DNA of 64,000 nt from Hallerella sp964587155 (GTDB taxonomy: Bacteria; Fibrobacterota; Fibrobacteria; Fibrobacterales; Fibrobacteraceae): positions 24,103 to 88,102 of the forward strand of contig CAZPKF010000010.1 in assembly GCA_964587155.1 (NCBI GenBank), read 5' to 3'. The position numbers and the translations under genes are program-made. This document shows positions 1 through 8,562 of the stretch, one piece after another. A model generated the notes under the pieces. That model saw only the letters and a list, made by a program, of their open reading frames with translations. It did no database searches and had not been told where the DNA came from. The first letter of the stretch is position 1. Every line of letters starts with the position of its first letter.

Positions 1-449
1 GCGGGAGCTGCCGGGGCTGGAGCCGGAGCGGCTTGAACTGGAGCTGCCGGAGCCACTTCCACCGGAGCCTGAGGAGCGACCGGAGCGGCAGCCTGCGCTG
101 CAACAGCCGGAGCTTCGGCAGTGAATTCACGGCGACGGTCATTGCGGCGTTCTCCGCGGCCATTATTGCGACGTTCGTTGCGATCGCGGTTGAATCCGCG
201 TTCTCCGCGGTTGCCGTTAGCACCGTTGCGCTGACGGTCGTTTCCACGATCCCCTTCATGCCGATTCGCGTTTCCACGGGAAGCCATTTCCTGAGCGCTA
301 AGCGCATGGCGAGAGGGCTTCAGTCCCGTTTCCGAAACGCGCTTGACAATCGGAGTGTGCTGATCGTTACTGATTTTATTGACCTTGAGCAAAATCAAGA
401 TGCCGAGAATGACCGCAACAGCGGAAAGTAAGAGATTTATGTATTCCAT
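1..449 (-). CDS. Membrane-anchored Arg/Gly-rich protein, partial
   Basis: The gene starts at an ATG at 449 (minus strand) with a GAGG element about 10 bases upstream, and runs off the left edge, so the C-terminus is missing. The visible ~149 residues have three parts: an N-terminal hydrophobic segment (about residues 4-21) that should act as a membrane anchor; a basic stretch (about 55-105) full of Arg, Asn and Gly with RGE/RNN/GRG motifs, typical of RNA-binding disordered tails; and an Ala/Pro-rich, low-complexity stretch reaching the edge. No family can be named. The RGG-like region suggests nucleic-acid contact near the membrane, which is inference only. It lies divergent to lexA, about 310 bases away. 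Confidence 0.7.
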   Translation of the reverse strand, partial: MEYINLLLSAVAVILGILILLKVNKISNDQHTPIVKRVSETGLKPSRHALSAQEMASRGNANRHEGDRGNDRQRNGANGNRGERGFNRDRNERRNNGRGERRNDRRREFTAEAPAVAAQAAAPVAPQAPVEVAPAAPVQAAPAPAPAAP

Positions 450-761
450 TTAGGGTACCTCAATCAAAGGGTGGCGCAGGACACGGATGGAAGGGCCGTA
501 TCACGCGGAAGTCGCAGAATGATGGCCATTTCCTAACGCTCCAAGGAGCTCAACGGCCTTAAGTAAAGGTCCAACAGGACAAAATCGCCAATCGGCGAAA
601 AAGGGAACGACTTCGAAGCCAAATTTAGATAAATCTGCCCTATGCGCCAATGCAAAGTTCAAAAAAAGCGCATCAAAATCCTTTCGCGAAAAAATGTGCA
701 CTGAATATATTGACAATTAAACAAATGTGCAGTATCTTTAAACAAAAGCACGAGGTCTTTT
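450..761. other. Intergenic region between the partial gene and lexA
   Basis: About 310 bases lie between the divergent partial gene and lexA. The right end carries the lexA promoter. The left two thirds contain no convincing coding sequence: a 71-codon minus-strand reading frame at 501-716 has no recognisable motif or signal and no good ribosome site. I recognise no structured RNA here. Confidence 0.5.
710..738 (+). promoter_or_regulatory. lexA promoter with paired TGTGCA motifs
   Basis: A -35 TTGACA at 710-715 and a -10 TATCTT at 733-738 are separated by 17 bases, a near-consensus sigma-70 promoter 24 bases before the lexA start. The word AAATGTGCA occurs twice, ending at 700 and 731, 31 bases apart: one copy just upstream of the -35 and one inside the spacer. 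That placement suits an autoregulatory operator, which is inferred. Confidence 0.6.
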
Positions 762-1412
762 ATGGAAAATATTCAAAAACCGCTGACAGCCCGCCAGCAA
801 GAAATTTACGACTTTATCCGTTCCCGCACCGAAACGGAAAAAATGCCGCCCACCGTCCGCGAAATCGGCGACAGATTTGGCATTTCTTCTACAAACGGAG
901 TCCGTTCCATCCTCGCCGCCCTAATAAAAAAAGGCTACATCCGGCGTGCGCCTCGTCTTAGCCGCGGCATTGAAATCATAGACAGTCAAAACGAAAACGT
1001 TTCCGGCGATTCGTCCGCCGAGAACACAGTCGAAGTTCCCATCATCGGTCGTGTCGCTGCAGGAACACCGATTCTCGCCGTTCAAAACATCGAAGGGACT
1101 GTCACCGTCGATAGAGATTTCCTCGCCAGCCAGCCCAACGTATTTGCCCTCCATGTCAAGGGCGACTCCATGATCAACGCCGGGATTTTTGACGGAGACC
1201 TGGTTTTTGCCCGTTCACAAGGAGTCGCCGAAAGCGGCGAAATCATCATTGCACAAGTCGACGACGAAGCAACGGTCAAATATTACCAGCCCAAGCCCGA
1301 CCACATTGAACTGTGCCCAGCCAACCCCAAATACCAGCCGATTATCGTCAACCCGGACAGGAACTTTTCCATTGCGGGCCGGGTCATCGGCGTTTTGCGC
1401 AAAATCAACTGA
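762..1412 (+). CDS. lexA: LexA, SOS-response repressor
   Basis: LexA represses DNA-damage genes and is inactivated when RecA-ssDNA filaments stimulate its self-cleavage. The 216 residues show the full layout: an N-terminal winged helix-turn-helix (about 1-70; residues 28-60 fit the recognition helices), a linker, and an S24 peptidase domain. The Ala100-Gly101 bond is the cleavage site, Ser136 in a GDSM motif is the nucleophile and Lys173 the general base. Length and motifs are standard, so the protein should be active. It is transcribed alone from the promoter at 710-738 and followed by two hairpins. Confidence 0.97.
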   Translation: MENIQKPLTARQQEIYDFIRSRTETEKMPPTVREIGDRFGISSTNGVRSILAALIKKGYIRRAPRLSRGIEIIDSQNENVSGDSSAENTVEVPIIGRVAAGTPILAVQNIEGTVTVDRDFLASQPNVFALHVKGDSMINAGIFDGDLVFARSQGVAESGEIIIAQVDDEATVKYYQPKPDHIELCPANPKYQPIIVNPDRNFSIAGRVIGVLRKIN

Positions 1413-1444
1413 TCCCGTTTTCCCGAGGGTCAGAACGGGATTTT
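1412..1444 (+). terminator. First hairpin after lexA
   Basis: An 8-bp stem (ATCCCGTT at 1412-1419 with AACGGGAT at 1434-1441) begins at the last base of the lexA stop codon and runs into TTTT. It fits a short intrinsic terminator. Confidence 0.6.
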
Positions 1445-1471
1445 AAAGCCGTTCGAGAATATTTTTATTCC

Positions 1472-1513
1472 TGCGGATAGACGATTCCTTTTATCGTCGA
1501 TCCGCATTTTTTT
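1472..1513 (+). terminator. Second, stronger terminator after lexA
   Basis: TGCGGAT-A-GACGAT (1472-1485) pairs with ATCGTC-G-ATCCGCA (1493-1506) across a seven-base loop with one internal mismatch, and seven T residues follow. This is a clear rho-independent terminator for plus-strand transcripts leaving lexA. Confidence 0.75.
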
Positions 1514-1535
1514 CATCCCGATTTGGAGGCATTTC

Positions 1536-1814
1536 CTAAAGCCGAAACCATTCTTCCCGAATTCTCGGTGGGCGATTTTCTCGCCAACTTTCAAAATGGC
1601 CCCGTCGCCATTCATCGCGAAATCCTTCCCGGTCGCAAAGTTTTTTTTCAAGTTCCTTTCGAGATTCCTGGGGTAAAGACAGCATCCGGGATTCCAACTG
1701 GGATTTCCAATTGGTTCTCTGGGAGAGCCTTTCGTCTAACGCAAGCGATTCTCCATTTGCCCAGGCAATCCCGGCAAACGCGATAAGCAATTTTAAAAAT
1801 TCACTCCGACACAC
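1536..1814 (-). CDS. Small secreted charged protein
   Basis: A 92-residue frame starting at GTG. The first ~20 residues form a plausible signal peptide (hydrophobic run ending near Ala-Trp-Ala-Asn). The rest is rich in Arg, Glu and Trp, with repeated Arg-Glu pairs. It closes the minus-strand unit that begins at 6857, and its composition echoes that of the Arg/Glu-rich secreted protein at 3075-3488, so it may be a small paralogue or partner. A TTG nine codons further on is an alternative start; neither has a good ribosome site. No family recognised, and the call itself is moderately uncertain. Confidence 0.5.
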   Translation of the reverse strand: MCRSEFLKLLIAFAGIAWANGESLALDERLSQRTNWKSQLESRMLSLPQESRKELEKKLCDREGFRDEWRRGHFESWRENRPPRIREEWFRL

Positions 1815-1859
1815 GCCCAGCTTTAAGCAAATCCCATGCCAAACCGTTTTTTGGGGCGG

Positions 1860-3071
1860 CTAAAATTCAAAATCCGCCCCTAAACGGACTTCTCCCAACA
1901 AATAAGCCAGCGCGTATATTTCCGGATGGTCTTCGGGCAAATTCAAATATCGGCGAAAATGCGCTCCAACGGAAAGATATGTTCCAAAATGTTCGCCGCG
2001 GAAACGCATCTTCAAGCGGGCAGCCCCCTGTAACAATTGGCGATTCCACGCTCGATTGTCCCATGCGGACATTCCTTCCATTTCATTTGCGAAAATCTTC
2101 CAACGGTCTTTGAACGGACTATTCGAATAAAAAAGTTCGCCCCACAAATCCACGGAAAACGCCCGGTTGAACCTGCATCCCAACTGAATTTGAAGTTCCG
2201 GGCCGAGCTTTGCATTTTTTCCCAAGTAATAACGTTCCCAGACAGAATCCGGCTCTAAGCCGTTTCCAAACTCTTTTGGCTGATATTGCCAAAAAGAAGC
2301 GGACACCGACGTATCCCCGTCAAAACGCCCCGACAACGAAGCGTTCATCCAAAAGCCCATCCGGGGCCTGATTTCCACAAAACCGCCCCACTTTAACCGC
2401 GTCCGCCAATTTCCGTTCCAATAACCGAACGCGTCCATGCCCATGCGAACGTCCCCTGCCGAAAAAAAAGTGCGGTTCCCCGAAGCAGACAAGGCCAAAA
2501 CCGCCCCGTCTGCTTCCGAAATTTCCACTTCCGCCAACAAGAACGCCGCAAACAATTCTCCCTGCAGGGAATACTCCAAATGCGGAGAAAACGCCCAACG
2601 GCTGGTGTCCAAAACAGAGCCGTCTTCGCGAAAATTTCCACTTGCAGAAACGCCCACCGTGAAAAAATGCGTCAGCGGACCCCTGTCTTTTTCCATTTCC
2701 GCATCCAGTTGCAAAAAAACTTCTCCCGCATTTTCATGCGCTCCCAAAGAATCGCCGAATTCATCGTAACGAATCGCCTTCGCTTCTACCCGGGCAAAAA
2801 ATTTCAACGGGAAAATTTCATCTTCATCCGGCGATTTCGGCATTTGAAGAGCGTCATAATACGCTTCCAAAATCTCCTGGATCTCATCCGTATAACGGCC
2901 ACCATAAGATTTCGCTTCTTCGAGATAATTGAGCGTTGCCACTATATCCCCCACCGCTTCCGCATCCAGAGCCTTTTCAAAAAGGGAATCTTGGGGTGCA
3001 CGGGCGAAAATTCCGCAGTACGACAGCAGAACGCAGATCAAAAAACGCGACCAGACCTCCGCAACTTTCAT
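1860..3071 (-). CDS. Outer-membrane beta-barrel with N-terminal helical region
   Basis: 403 residues. An N-terminal signal peptide (about 1-24) is followed by a short helical stretch (about 28-75) resembling a TPR-like pair, then a long region of alternating polar/aromatic strands with many Gly, Trp and Tyr. The chain ends in an aromatic residue (Ala-Asp-Phe-Glu-Phe), as outer-membrane barrels do for BAM insertion. It starts 3 bases after the stop of the upstream secreted protein, so the two are almost certainly co-translated. I cannot assign a specific family; a pore, a receptor or the surface end of the kinase pathway upstream are all possible. Confidence 0.75.
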   Translation of the reverse strand: MKVAEVWSRFLICVLLSYCGIFARAPQDSLFEKALDAEAVGDIVATLNYLEEAKSYGGRYTDEIQEILEAYYDALQMPKSPDEDEIFPLKFFARVEAKAIRYDEFGDSLGAHENAGEVFLQLDAEMEKDRGPLTHFFTVGVSASGNFREDGSVLDTSRWAFSPHLEYSLQGELFAAFLLAEVEISEADGAVLALSASGNRTFFSAGDVRMGMDAFGYWNGNWRTRLKWGGFVEIRPRMGFWMNASLSGRFDGDTSVSASFWQYQPKEFGNGLEPDSVWERYYLGKNAKLGPELQIQLGCRFNRAFSVDLWGELFYSNSPFKDRWKIFANEMEGMSAWDNRAWNRQLLQGAARLKMRFRGEHFGTYLSVGAHFRRYLNLPEDHPEIYALAYLLGEVRLGADFEF

Positions 3072-3074
3072 GGA

Positions 3075-3488
3075 TTAACGCTTCGGATCGCCGTATTCCG
3101 GAGGCGGTGGCATCGGTCTTTCTTTGTCGGGAATACGCATTCGCGGATCTTCCCTCCAAGACGGCCCCCCTTCACGGAAAGGCATTTCCCTTTTCGGGGC
3201 AAACGGCTTCATTCGGGAGGTTTCTTCCCGATTTCCAGAAAGTCCGTTCCGCACTTCTTCTTTTTCCCGGGCAGAACTTTCCCGCAAGCGGACCAAGATA
3301 CGCTCCCGCGCTTCGCGCCTTTCCGCCCGTTTTTGTTCCCAAGATGCGTTTTCCGCAGAGGGCATTCCCCGTTTTGAAATGGATTCTTCGGCAGGCCCAG
3401 ACATTTGGGCTTCGGGCGACATATTCGCCTCTGCAGAAGCGGATACAACCAAAGACAAAACGAAAATGCCCAAAATTCCGTACTTCAT
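3075..3488 (-). CDS. Secreted Arg/Glu-rich protein
   Basis: The frame is open back to 3581, but the start at 3488 is preferred because it places a textbook signal peptide first (Met-Lys, hydrophobic core, Ala-Ser-Ala-Glu-Ala cleavage region). The mature ~117 residues are dominated by Arg and Glu with a central segment that should form a charged helix or coiled coil, followed by Pro-rich basic sequence. No homologous family recognised. It lies between the sigma-54 activator and the outer-membrane barrel in one transcription unit. A periplasmic linker or sensor role is inference. Confidence 0.65.
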   Translation of the reverse strand: MKYGILGIFVLSLVVSASAEANMSPEAQMSGPAEESISKRGMPSAENASWEQKRAERREARERILVRLRESSAREKEEVRNGLSGNREETSRMKPFAPKREMPFREGGPSWREDPRMRIPDKERPMPPPPEYGDPKR

Positions 3489-3525
3489 ACAGACCATTTC
3501 GCCAAAAACGTGCCACCAATCCGCA

Positions 3526-5013
3526 TCATTTGTCTGCGCTCCTCGATGGCGAATTCTTGTAATCTTCCTTTTTGATGCCAAGCCGCTCCATGACTTCGCG
3601 AAGAACCTTTCTGTCGATGCCTAAAATAGTCGCCGCAAGAGTCAAATTACCGCCCGTGTCGCGCAATGCGGAATCGATGACCGCCCGGTCCGCCATTTCA
3701 CGTGCTTCCTTAAGCGTACGGGGCGATTCCTTGACGCTGTTCCGCAAAGTGTCCAAATTCAAATCCTTAGGCGTAATGACCGACCGCTCCGCCTGGACAA
3801 GCGCCTTTTGCACTTTATTTTCCAATTCCCGGATATTTCCCGGCCACGAATAGGCGAGCAGCGCTTTTTCTGCCGCACGGGAAAAATGGAATTTTCCAAG
3901 GCCGTATTCCGCCGCATAACGCTTGGCGAAATCTTCGGCCAACAGTAAAACATCTTGTCCGCGATCCCGGAGTGGAGGAATTTCTAACGGCATTACCTGG
4001 ACACGGTAATACAAATCTTCCCGGAAACGGTGTTCTTTCACCGCCTGTTCCAAATTCACATGAGTCGCCGAAATAATCCGGACGTTGACCGGAATTTCCC
4101 GATTGTCGCCGACCCGAGTAATGTGATGTTCCTGCAGCACACGAAGCAATTTCACCTGCATATTCAGCGGAAGTTCTCCGATTTCGTCTAAAAAGAGCGT
4201 TCCTCCCTCCGCTTCTTCAAAAACGCCTTTCCGCGTATCGATGGCTCCCGTGAACGAACCCTTCACATGACCAAAAAGAATCGATTCGATTAAGTTTTCC
4301 GGAATGGCTCCGCAATTGATGGCGATAAACGGTTTTTCAGCCCGGGGACTCCGGGAATGCATCCACCGCGCCAAGACTTCTTTCCCCGTTCCCGTTTCTC
4401 CCCGGATAATGACCGGAGCCGGCAATGCGATGAATTTCTCTGCCGCCGCAATGAGTTTCGCCATCGCCGATGACGCATAGACTAATGGTCCCTTCCGCTC
4501 GACTCCGCGCAATTCATCTAACGAATCCTTGTCTGTTTTTCGACGATAAGCCGAAGCGGCGATTTTTTCAAGGACAACGACAAATTTATCAAACAGTTTC
4601 TTGTCATTTTCATCAAAGGATTCCGCCCGCGCTTCCCGCTGCAAATACAAAAATCCTGAAGCGTTCTCTGCCGCAGGCGTTTTGAACGGAGCCACCAAAA
4701 TGCTTGTCAAATTGTTTTTTACGATGGATTTCGAAACATCCCCGTTTTCTGCCAAATTCCACAAAATGGCGCATTTTTCTTCGCGGGCGCGTTCCACCGC
4801 ACTCAGTGAAATGGCGACCGATGAAGGATAAGCGTAACGGAAAGGCGATTCAGCAAGCTCTGCCGGGATTTCGAGGACAGCGGCATCCGCATTCAAAGCC
4901 CGGCACGCTGCTTTCGCAATCGCCGGGAGCAGCTCTTCGGGCATGGATTCGTCGAGAAGCCGGGACAGCATGTCTAAAAGTCCAGATGCGGCAAACAATG
5001 ATTCTGCGGTCAC
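3526..5013 (-). CDS. GAF-domain sigma-54-dependent transcriptional activator
   Basis: 495 residues with the NtrC-family order: an N-terminal GAF-like sensor (about 10-155), a central AAA+ domain (about 175-410) and a C-terminal Fis-type helix-turn-helix (about 450-480). Walker A is GETGTGKE (205-212), Walker B lies at 271-277, and the sigma-54 contact loop is GSFTGA (252-257), a tolerated variant of GAFTGA. It lacks a receiver domain, so its input is probably a small ligand or the kinase encoded 12 bases upstream. Same operon as the kinase and TPR lipoprotein. Targets are unknown; no -24/-12 promoter was identified nearby. Confidence 0.93.
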   Translation of the reverse strand: MTAESLFAASGLLDMLSRLLDESMPEELLPAIAKAACRALNADAAVLEIPAELAESPFRYAYPSSVAISLSAVERAREEKCAILWNLAENGDVSKSIVKNNLTSILVAPFKTPAAENASGFLYLQREARAESFDENDKKLFDKFVVVLEKIAASAYRRKTDKDSLDELRGVERKGPLVYASSAMAKLIAAAEKFIALPAPVIIRGETGTGKEVLARWMHSRSPRAEKPFIAINCGAIPENLIESILFGHVKGSFTGAIDTRKGVFEEAEGGTLFLDEIGELPLNMQVKLLRVLQEHHITRVGDNREIPVNVRIISATHVNLEQAVKEHRFREDLYYRVQVMPLEIPPLRDRGQDVLLLAEDFAKRYAAEYGLGKFHFSRAAEKALLAYSWPGNIRELENKVQKALVQAERSVITPKDLNLDTLRNSVKESPRTLKEAREMADRAVIDSALRDTGGNLTLAATILGIDRKVLREVMERLGIKKEDYKNSPSRSADK

Positions 5014-5025
5014 ACAAACTCCTTT

Positions 5026-6159
5026 TCACTCGTAAAGGGAAGAATCGGAATCCACGAGGATCCCCCGGATACCAGACGTCGGATTTTTTTCCAAGGCGTC
5101 ATCGCCCATCTGTGTACGGGAACGTTTTAACATCACATTGCCGACATCCTCGATATCCGAAGTCCGGGAATTTTCTCTTCCAATATAAATGAACAAAAGG
5201 AGTAGGCCCAAAAGAATCAGTCCTGCAGACAAAATTTTAAGGGCAATCCGATGCCGTTTGAAACTTTTTGTTCCGAAAGCCTTGGAAAAATTTTCCAAAC
5301 ATACGCCGGGAGAAGTTTCTATCCGCATTTCGCGTTCGCGAATCCGTTCCGTCAATTTCTTTTTCCAAATCGCCGCCGGCTGAGAATTTTCCACCCGGAT
5401 CTTCTGCAAATTATGTTCCGCAATTTCAAGGTTCTCATCGAATTCTTCAAAGTCTTCGAACCTTTCCGATGGATTTCTGCAAAGCGTTCCCTTCCACAAA
5501 TCCCGAACCGACAGAACTTCTTCCAAAGGCAGAACGCCCCGGCCAAGCAACAGCGAGTTCACGTCCAAGGAATCGACTCGGAACACCGCCGATTCTATTG
5601 ATTCAAATGTTTCTCCGCCCAAAAGAGGTTCGCCCGAAATCCAAAAATAAAGCATCGCTCCCAAACTGAAAAGTTCGCTTTCCACATTGGCAGGCGCACC
5701 TTCAAAGCGCTCCGGCGCGGCAAACCGCGGAGCACCCAACCCCCGAATGCCAAAATCCAACAGAACGGGGGAACCCTCCTCAGTGACCAACACATTTTCC
5801 GGATTCAAATCCCCATGGAGAACACCTTTTGCAAAAGTCCGGGAAAGCGTTGCACAGATACGGCGCATCATTCCAATGGCTTCTCGAAGCGGCATCGGCG
5901 AAAGCTGGGAGCTGGGAATCCCACGGATATATTCCGAGACCGAAAAAGCATTGCCGTCAAAGGTTCCCCATTCTAGTATCCGGGGAATTCCAACAATCGG
6001 TTCTTGTAAAAAAAGCGCGGTTTTATCTTCAGGAAAATTTCCATTTGAATAAACCTTGACGGCGACTGGCATTTTTCCATCGAGGCACGCCTTGTAAACG
6101 ACCGCTTCTCCGCCACGTTGCAACATCCGGATTTCCGACAAGCGGCCAAAATCCATCAC
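5026..6159 (-). CDS. Membrane-anchored Ser/Thr protein kinase (Hanks type)
   Basis: 377 residues. The kinase lobe shows a Gly-rich loop (about 15-22), Lys35 in a VAVK motif, the catalytic loop HGDLNPEN (115-122) with Asp117, and DFG (135-137), so the ATP and metal ligands are present. The usual HRD Arg is Gly, which often means the enzyme does not need activation-loop phosphorylation. A basic linker leads to one transmembrane helix (about 305-327) and a ~50-residue extracytoplasmic tail. Its start overlaps the TPR gene stop by 4 bases (ATGA), implying translational coupling, and the sigma-54 activator follows 12 bases later. Substrates are unknown. Confidence 0.9.
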   Translation of the reverse strand: MMDFGRLSEIRMLQRGGEAVVYKACLDGKMPVAVKVYSNGNFPEDKTALFLQEPIVGIPRILEWGTFDGNAFSVSEYIRGIPSSQLSPMPLREAIGMMRRICATLSRTFAKGVLHGDLNPENVLVTEEGSPVLLDFGIRGLGAPRFAAPERFEGAPANVESELFSLGAMLYFWISGEPLLGGETFESIESAVFRVDSLDVNSLLLGRGVLPLEEVLSVRDLWKGTLCRNPSERFEDFEEFDENLEIAEHNLQKIRVENSQPAAIWKKKLTERIREREMRIETSPGVCLENFSKAFGTKSFKRHRIALKILSAGLILLGLLLLFIYIGRENSRTSDIEDVGNVMLKRSRTQMGDDALEKNPTSGIRGILVDSDSSLYE

Positions 6160-6857
6160 GGCAAAATTCCCCTCTTAGCAAACTTTGCGTTCAAAGAATC
6201 CTCCGCTATTTTAGTCCAAAAATCCAAGTGGTGATTTTCCGGAAACCGCAATGAGCCAGCAGACCAAACCTCCCAAGCTTTTTCCACATTCCCCTGTTCC
6301 CAATAAAGTTTTCCCAAATTGGAATAGGCCGGTGAAAAATCCGGATTTTCAGAGAGAATCCACTGGAATATTTTTTGTGCAAATTCCACATCGCCGTATC
6401 CAGAAAGGGCCAGCGCCTTGAGATTCCAGCTGTAATAATTTGTACTGTCGAGAAGAATGGATTCGTCCAAAATGTCGAGAATTTTCGCTTGCGGATTTTC
6501 AAAAGTCCGCGCCCGCGCCAAATAAAAAAGAGCAGAGGAATGCATCTTTTGGGCGGCAGAGCTGTCGACATTCGAAAGAATCCGAAATTCTGTCAGGGCA
6601 TTCATCCAGAGTTTTACCGAATGCTCACCGGACATTTCCGCAGATTCCGCTTTTCCAAAAAGAGCAAGGGCCATTCCATAACGGGCTTCCCTGTTTGCCG
6701 GATTTTCGTCTAAAATTTTCGCAAACCGTTCAATAGCCCGTTCAAAATCCCCGATGCGGAGCGCTTCATTCGCAAGCTCCATCGACGACTGACAACTTGC
6801 GACAACGAAGGCGCAAAAAGGCAACAGCATCCGCAACAATTTTCCTGTCCAGCACAT
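6156..6857 (-). CDS. TPR-repeat lipoprotein
   Basis: 233 residues with a short basic N-terminus, a hydrophobic core and a lipobox ending at Cys22 (Val-Ala-Ser-Cys), so it is probably lipidated. The mature part is a series of helical pairs matching tetratricopeptide repeats (about 25-60, 105-140, 140-210), a protein-protein interaction scaffold. It is the first gene of the minus-strand signalling operon and overlaps the kinase start. A sensible but unproven job is to present an envelope signal to the kinase's extracytoplasmic tail. The ribosome site before this ATG is poor; an in-frame ATG at codon 10 is an alternative. Confidence 0.8.
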   Translation of the reverse strand: MCWTGKLLRMLLPFCAFVVASCQSSMELANEALRIGDFERAIERFAKILDENPANREARYGMALALFGKAESAEMSGEHSVKLWMNALTEFRILSNVDSSAAQKMHSSALFYLARARTFENPQAKILDILDESILLDSTNYYSWNLKALALSGYGDVEFAQKIFQWILSENPDFSPAYSNLGKLYWEQGNVEKAWEVWSAGSLRFPENHHLDFWTKIAEDSLNAKFAKRGILP

Positions 6858-6886
6858 GGAGATTTCTACCCGGGTGTTTCAAATTT

Positions 6887-6914
6887 AATATAATCGTTTT
6901 GCTTACGGACAAAA
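6887..6914 (-). promoter_or_regulatory. Possible promoter of the TPR-kinase operon
   Basis: Read on the minus strand, TATATT (6887-6892) lies 16 bases after TTTTGT (6909-6914), about 30 bases before the lipoprotein start. The -10 is good and the -35 weak. Confidence 0.35.
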
Positions 6915-6930
6915 ATCTTTTTTGTGAAAG

Positions 6931-7184
6931 GGAACGTTCTTTTGCAAAACAAAAGCTCCACGCCAAGGATCATCTTAAAGCACAACGCCAGAATCTGATT
7001 GCTGCCAAACGATGCGGTACGAGAAGTGCGAAAAGGAAATGGTTTTATTGATTTGGATTTTAAACAAAAGCATTTTCTGTTGATGTGTCGAATTTCACAC
7101 GGTCCGGCCAACAAAGGCTAGCCGTTTTCGCAAAAAGAAAGTTCAACGCCCAGATCATTCAGGAGCGAAACGGGTCAGAACTTA
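6931..7184. repeat. Intergenic repeat locus A (two diverged units)
   Basis: The 470 bases between the divergent TPR and dehydrogenase genes hold no credible gene. Two diverged units about 186 bases apart can be aligned by eye (about 6941-6998 and 7127-7184; both read GCAAAA, then CGCC, then GATCAT, then CAGAA). The stretch 7073-7140 also matches loci B (11287-11380) and C (46549-46643): TTTTCTGT, then GAATTTCACACGG, then CCGTTTTCGCAAAA. Confidence 0.55.
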
Positions 7185-7326
7185 GCTTCAACTTGAGTAT
7201 TGAACCATCAGCAATTGAATTCATTCTGTAAGGTATAAAGTCCAAGAACATTCGTCAAATACACGCCCTTTTCCCTTTCTCCAAATAAGTATATTTGACA
7301 CGAAAAATCTCTTCAAGGAGTTAAAG

Positions 7327-8517
7327 ATGTCCAAAGTCTTGATTATCGGAGCCGGTGGCGTTTCTGGTGTCGTTGTCCGCAAATGCGCACAGAATGCAGA
7401 CGTTTATTCAGAAATTCTTTTGGCCAGCCGGACAAAGTCCAAATGCGACTCTATCGCCGCCGACATCAAGAACATTCCCGTCCACACGGCAAAAGTCGAT
7501 GCGGACAAGGCTAGCGAAGTTGCAGCACTCATCCGGGATTTTAAACCGGAACTGGTTCTCAACGTTGCTCTCCCCTACCAAGATTTGGCCATCATGGACG
7601 CATGCCTTGCCGAAGGCGTGAACTATCTCGACGCAGCGAATTACGAACCCAAGGACAAAGCGCACTTTGAATATTCCTGGCAATGGGCCTACCACGACCG
7701 TTTTAAACAAGCGGGCATCACGGCACTTCTCGGATCGGGATTTGATCCCGGCGTCACAAATGTCTACACCGCCTATGCGAAAAAGCATTATTTCGACACC
7801 ATCGACACATTAGACATTGTCGACTGCAACGCCGGAAACCACGGACAGGCATTCGCCACCAATTTCAACCCGGAAATCAACATCCGCGAAGTTACCCAAA
7901 ACGGAAAATTCTATCGCGATGGAAACTTTTACGAAATTCCGCCCATGTCCGAACACAAGAGCGTCGATTATCCGCAAGTCGGTCCGCGCGAAAGTTATCT
8001 GCTTTGGCACGAAGAACTCGAATCCCTTGTCAAGCACATTCCCGAAATCAAACAGGCCCGTTTCTGGATGACCTTCGGAGAAGAATACCTGACCCATCTC
8101 CGCGTTCTCGAAGATGTCGGCATGACGCGGATAGACCCGGTGGATTTCCACGGTCAAAAAATCATTCCGTTAGAGTTTCTCAAAGCCCTGCTCCCCGAAC
8201 CGGGGAACCTTGGCAAGAACTACACGGGCAAAACGTGCATCGGCTGCCAACTCACCGGTCAAAAAGACGGCAAGCCGCAAACGTATTTCATCTACAACGT
8301 ATGCGACCACGCGGAATGCTTTAAAGAAGTCAAAGCACAAGCTGTCAGCTACACAACAGGCGTTCCTGTGATGCTCGGCGGTGCCATGCTCCTGACCGGA
8401 AAATGGAAAGGCGCAGGCGTTTTCAACATGGAGCAATTTGACCCAGATCCGTTCATGGCGGAAATTGGCAAATGGGGACTCCCGTGGCACGAAATTTTTG
8501 GTCAGACACTGGTCTAA
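7327..8517 (+). CDS. Carboxynorspermidine/carboxyspermidine dehydrogenase, saccharopine-dehydrogenase fold
   Basis: 396 residues, the usual length for the CASDH family. An N-terminal Rossmann fold begins with GAGGVSG (about 8-14) for NADPH; the C-terminal half carries the family's substrate region. In known members the enzyme condenses a diamine with aspartate semialdehyde and reduces the imine to carboxy(nor)spermidine, which a decarboxylase then converts to the polyamine. That decarboxylase gene is not in the window. The start is well supported by AAGGAG six bases before the ATG. Lysine-pathway saccharopine dehydrogenase is less likely because the whole length matches the polyamine branch better. 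Whether spermidine or norspermidine is made cannot be told. Confidence 0.85.
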   Translation: MSKVLIIGAGGVSGVVVRKCAQNADVYSEILLASRTKSKCDSIAADIKNIPVHTAKVDADKASEVAALIRDFKPELVLNVALPYQDLAIMDACLAEGVNYLDAANYEPKDKAHFEYSWQWAYHDRFKQAGITALLGSGFDPGVTNVYTAYAKKHYFDTIDTLDIVDCNAGNHGQAFATNFNPEINIREVTQNGKFYRDGNFYEIPPMSEHKSVDYPQVGPRESYLLWHEELESLVKHIPEIKQARFWMTFGEEYLTHLRVLEDVGMTRIDPVDFHGQKIIPLEFLKALLPEPGNLGKNYTGKTCIGCQLTGQKDGKPQTYFIYNVCDHAECFKEVKAQAVSYTTGVPVMLGGAMLLTGKWKGAGVFNMEQFDPDPFMAEIGKWGLPWHEIFGQTLV

Positions 8518-8562
8518 CGCTCGACTATTCCAATTTGGAGCTTCTCCGCTAAGCGAATCAAT

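Noticed and set aside
501..716. A 71-codon minus-strand frame upstream of lexA
   Set aside because: It covers the lexA -35 element, has no motif and no good ribosome site.
5026..6159. The kinase as a pseudokinase because HRD is HGD
   Set aside because: The catalytic Asp, the Asn of the loop, the beta-3 Lys and DFG are all present; loss of the Arg alone is common in active non-RD kinases.
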